From Parasponia andersonii (lineage: Eukaryota > Streptophyta > Magnoliopsida > Rosales > Cannabaceae), in assembly GCA_002914805.1 (NCBI GenBank), contig JXTB01000297.1:335427-399426 (forward strand): a stretch of DNA of 64,000 bases. Reading direction: 5' to 3'. Shown here piece after piece: positions 59,959 to 64,000 of the stretch (position 1 is the stretch's first letter; each line of letters opens with the position of its first letter). A program made the position numbers and the translations under genes. The notes under the pieces were generated by a model. It was given only the letters and a program-made list of their open reading frames with translations. It made no database searches and was not told the DNA's origin.

Positions 59959-60637
59959 GGCTATCTCTAATACTGCGGCAAAATGCCGCAGTGGCCAAAA
60001 TAGAGCATTGATGCCCTCCAATCGTGCGCCATTTTCTACGCCAAAATGGAGAGTTGTTGTAGTGCTGCACAATTAATGACGTGGCATTGTAACTTTAGCA
60101 CAGTTGTGCTTTTTTTTTTTTTTAATTAAACTTCCAAAAATGCTTCCTTAAAATGTTAATTCTCACATATATCCTTGGGCTTATTTTAAATATAATATGT
60201 TTTATTATATTAATTGTTAGGTTAATTAAAATAAAGACTAATTAATTTAATAGTTTCAATCTGATTATAAAAAATATTACAAATTTAGAAATAAAACTAT
60301 GAGTTCGTAATTAAATGTAATTTATGATTTCATGATTTATTTTATATTATTATTTATATTCGTAAATAATATAAAATCTAAATGTATCGTTAAATTAATA
60401 TGACTTATATTACTATAGTAATGTAATTGTTTAAATAAAATATATAGAGAGAGTTATTGGGTAAAAATGAGATTTTGGTAAAGGATAGAGAGAGTGTTCT
60501 TTTTTGGTGAAGAGAATGTTCTTTTTATGTAGTATTTGGAATAATAGGTTGGAGATGGAAAAAAAAATATATATAGCAAAGGTGCTGTATTTTAAAGTTT
60601 TGATTAATTCAAAATAGAATTCTGATCGGAGATAACC
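59959..60637. mobile_element. Harbinger/Tourist-like MITE, 679 bp
   Basis: Begins GGCTATCTCTAAT and ends with the reverse complement of GGTTATCTCCGAT. TAA flanks it on both sides (59956-59958 and 60638-60640), the 3-bp duplication of PIF/Harbinger elements. The interior is AT-rich; a 111-codon frame at 60431-60766 runs across the right border and is not a transposase. TGCGGCAAAATGCCGCA near 59973 is a perfect small palindrome inside the left end. Confidence 0.6.
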
Positions 60638-60640
60638 TAA

Positions 60641-61625
60641 TAAAAATTTATGGTGGTGCACTTCTTTTTTCTTCACAAAAAAGTACATCAAACGAACAAG
60701 TAGAGTAGAGTTGGAGTTTGATTGACGAAAAAAACTAAATTTGTTCCTAAAGTCAATGATCAACATCTAATAAAAGCTATTAGTCTGGCCGAATATATTA
60801 TTTAAAGAGTACCTATTCGACTCTTCTATTATTTGGCGGTTTTTCTTTGTGTTTTCTTTTTATAACTAAATAAGGAGGAAAAGTGGACGACTAGTATGAC
60901 AACTCTCTATTTTTGAATCACAGGAGTTTCCAATCCCAGTAACTGGAATACAGAATAAGCAGTCAAGAGGCAAGGACCAGTGAACACAAACTTCTAATCC
61001 CACTAATAGGAATATAGAAATAGTAAGGAGCATGGGCCAAAAAACTCAATCCCACGTATAAACTATCTAAATATATTTCGTTTCAAATCTTTGTTCGCTA
61101 TGTTGAAGGCTCTCAACTACTATACCATCCCACTTAGTAGCTATATATAAGATGATAAATATGTATATTTATAGCTTTTCAAAAACTATTTCTCAAATCC
61201 TGAGAGGGAAAAAAAATCTAAAACTAAATGTAAATATAAAAGGTAGGACTAGCAATTTGTATTATCGAGGAAAAATGACAAAAATACCTGACGAGGTAAC
61301 TTTGCCTTAATCAAGGCAAGTTATGGGATGGAACAGGTAAAACCCGCCCCAAACTAAAACCCGGTCATTTTTTTAAATTACCTACTTTAGGGTTTTTATC
61401 CTTTCTTCTCATTTTAGCCCCTATCTATCATACATACCCACCTCTCGACTACTATTAACGAAGGCTTGAAGCTGCTCTCCCCTATCCCTTTTGCTCAATA
61501 GCTCTCTCTCTCTCCTCTCTCTCCTCTCTCTCTCTCTCTCTCACATTGGCTCATTGGAGCTTGTTCATGTCAAACTGCTCATCTCTCTCTCATCCATTGG
61601 CTCATTAGAGTTTGTTGAGGGTCCT

Positions 61626-61685
<60 letters not shown>

Positions 61686-62029
61686 CTCTCTCTCTTGCTC
61701 TCTCTATCTCTCTCTTTGTATATCTCTTTGTTGTGGATTTTTGTTGATTTCTTTTTCTAGGCTATTTTCTGTTTATTTCTTTTTCTGGGTATCTTTTGTT
61801 TTTTTTTTTTAATTTTTGCCCCAAGTCCCTACCAGACTAGATTAAAGATAATTGGCATTGGGCTATGAGAATTTCTTCCTTTTTTATTTTTCTATGAACT
61901 TGTCATTTACTTTTATGGTACAGTTTTTTTTTTTTTTTTTTTTTTTTGCGATCTGATTATATACGAGAGATCTATATTAGAAGAACATGTGCTACAATTA
62001 GTCTTTCTCTTGTTGTCCCAAGAATAGCT
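60641..62029. other. Intergenic region with CT/TA microsatellites
   Basis: Contains two CT blocks (61500-61543, and 61632-61667 followed by TA to 61686) and a long T run (61925-61947). The two frames at 61491-61812 translate the microsatellites and are not proteins. Confidence 0.6.
61500..61686 (+). repeat. CT-rich and (CT)n(TA)n microsatellites
   Basis: Interrupted CT tract at 61500-61543; (TC)18 near 61632-61667 followed by about nine TA units. Confidence 0.9.
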
Positions 62030-63250
62030 AGCCTAAGAGGGGGAGTGAATTGGGTTTTTAAGACTTTTACAAACTTTTAGAATTAAGTAACAAGATTGAG
62101 CAAATAATGAATGGAAGTAAAAATAACAAATAAGTAAGCACAATATCAAAGTAAATAAATTAAAGAGATAGAGAGATGCAAATGTTATTTTTACGAGGTT
62201 CGATAAACACGACGGTTTGCCTAAGTCCCTGGCTCTCCGCAACTTGCTTAGAGTTTTCCGCTATCGGATCAAGATTATGGGCTTGACCGACCCTTTGTAC
62301 AACCGGAGTGATTTCTTCTTAAGTATACCCACGCCTTTACAATAGTCTTGAATTTAGCTCTATTATGCCTAACCACGGATTGTTTAGAATTCGGTATCAA
62401 CCTCACATATACTGGGTTGTTTATTACTCCGGTGCTAACCTCACCTCTCAATAATATTTTTATAAAAATACAAGTGAACACTTACTCAAAGAATCACCTC
62501 TCAAAGAAATAATACAAGATAAGCTTAGGTGATTTGAGAACAATACAGAAATGATTTTCTAAGAATGGCTCAAATAGATTTGAAAATTATAGTTGAGTAA
62601 AAGAGAGCTTTTGTACTTAGAAACTGATTGGGTATCAGTATAGGTTCGTATTGTCTGTTCCTAAGTCATTAAATTTGGCTCTATTTAAAGACATCTTTAA
62701 AAACTAGTTGTTTCGACTGTTGGTATCTTGCTGCTAAAATTTTGGTCGACTAGAAAACTAGCCGTTGGAGTCTGATACACCAGTTCAACTCCAATGGCTA
62801 TTTTTGGCCTTTATTTTGGTCGACTAAGCCTGGTCGACCAAAATTAGTCAGAAACCAAATTTTTTGTTTCTTTGAACTAATTTGGTCATTTTTAAAACTT
62901 CCTTTTTCAAAACATTTTTAACATTAAGAAAAGGTACTTTTGAGAATATTGGGGCTAGATTAGAAATGATATTTATTTTTAAATAATTAATAGATTTAAA
63001 GTTTAGCTAATTTTTTGAAGATTTGTTTGAAAAATCATTTGAGAGATTTTTGAGCCACATCAAAGAGAATATTTTGTGCAATGCAATAAATCAAGTATAA
63101 GATTAGGAAATAAATTTTAACCTATTTAGACTTAGTCTTGAATCTTGATTCTTCATATTCATCTTCATCCTTCGAGATTTTTCAATGATGCTCTATTCTT
63201 GAGAACTTCATTTCTTGAGATTTATCAATTTCTTTTTCAACTTCATATCT
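62030..63250 (-). mobile_element. Dispersed repeat of LTR-retrotransposon type, no coding part
   Basis: Starts with AGCCTAAGAGGGGGAGTGAATTGG, a motif common in dispersed plant repeats. It continues through ACGAGGTTCGATAAACACGACGG and CCGGAGTGATTTCTTC, and reaches a stretch rich in GGTCGACTA motifs (62740-62850). The texture matches non-coding LTRs or leader sequences, but no matching partner or termini are visible here. Confidence 0.3.
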
Positions 63251-64000
63251 ACAAACTCAAGCTAGTTATTAGTAATTAAATCACATATTTGTTATTATTA
63301 AAAGAAGATAAGATTGAAAGCCACATAGATCAACATCTCTCTCTCTCTTTTCTTTTTTTTTAATAAAAAAATTGTACTTTTAAGGCTTTATATTCTTCAG
63401 TTTTTTTTGCTTCAATACGTAGGTAAATGGCATAGATAATTGGCACTGGGAGGAAGCGAGAGTGAAAATCTATGTTTTTATAGTTAATTTCTTTGTAAAA
63501 AGGCTTTAGAAAAGAAATCTATGCCACTTGAGAGTTTTTGGAATCATATAATCAGATTGATACGATGCATTAGCTTAATCAAAACATATGATAAAATACT
63601 ATTGTATAGTTGAAGAATTTGTAGTGTCTTATTAGCAGCAAGCGGCAGTCAAAGTAAAAATTTCGGTGCTCAACTGCTTTCCCTCAAAAATGACTATTCC
63701 CATTTTCAAGTTTCCCACATCATCAATTGCCCCGGGGAAGTCATTTCTATTTATTGTCATTTCTATCACAATAAAAAGTTTGTTATTTATGTGTTCTGCA
63801 GTTGATATCATATAAAAATGGGAAGTATTTCTATCTTACCCTATGAGGGCTTAAATACTTATTCTAAGCTTAAATTTTGCTCCATATAAGAGTATGGTCT
63901 TTCTTATTATTTATATGTTGGTCAATTTTAAAGATCATTGAACATTTTGAACTTTGATTTATTTTCATGATTGAAATAGCCATTAGCTCATTAGTGAGAA
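63251..64000. other. AT-rich terminal stretch, nothing recognised
   Basis: Short CT tract near 63338-63360; no frame, terminal repeat or gene signal that I can support. Confidence 0.5.

Noticed and set aside
61491-61812. Ser/Leu-rich frames
   Set aside because: Direct translation of CT and TA microsatellites.

Overview
The window is nuclear DNA of a flowering plant, most likely a dicot. It is AT-rich with long introns and CT/GA microsatellites, and its genes are plant families (PLATZ, VAP27, SKA1, hybrid proline-rich protein) with GT-AG introns. Much of the remaining space is plant transposable elements, many nested in one another. The species cannot be named from the sequence alone.

Layout. 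1-5800 is a stack of transposons: the end of a CACTA element inside a copia retrotransposon remnant, which abuts an inverted LTR of the same family, itself inside an LTR-like repeat. 5800-12790 is AT-rich spacer with no gene I can defend. 13061-14613 (+) is a five-exon PLATZ zinc-binding transcription factor whose first coding exon appears to be only the ATG. 14614-19821 is spacer, ending in an older LTR-like block. 19827-28589 is a Ty3/gypsy element with Tat-lineage features, complete to its termini. It has 789/792-bp LTRs and a matching 5-bp target duplication (AAACT). It lies on the minus strand, has lost protease, reverse transcriptase and RNase H, keeps integrase, and carries tandem repeats plus a spliced antisense ORF. 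31843-34634 (+) is an eight-exon VAP27-type ER membrane protein. It converges on 35294-35482 (-), a 62-residue STMP1/DUF4535-like membrane micropeptide gene. 36647-37399 is a hAT-type non-autonomous element, followed by another LTR-like repeat (37400-39945). 41180-46366 (-) is a copia element with PBS, PPT and two LTRs; its protease, integrase and RNase H motifs are damaged.

The right third holds a frameshifted second STMP1-like copy (47584-47794, -), a 75-residue membrane-anchored protein of unknown role (49857-50084, -), an intact 8-cysteine hybrid proline-rich protein (51305-51700, +) and a tail-to-tail broken paralog (52262-52644, -). It also holds a nine-exon SKA1 kinetochore gene (53371-56120, -). 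Beyond that come AT-rich spacer, a Harbinger-like MITE (59959-60637) and a dispersed repeat near 62030-63250.

The real genes are unrelated single-copy-style loci, with no operon-like cooperation: transcription control (PLATZ), ER contact sites (VAP27), mitochondrial micropeptide (STMP1-like), cell wall (HyPRP) and chromosome segregation (SKA1). The strongest unusual signals are the internally deleted gypsy element with its spliced antisense ORF and hypervariable tandem repeats, the duplicated STMP1-like micropeptide gene, the ATG-only PLATZ exon and the LTR palindrome at the left edge. I found no clearly new biological system.
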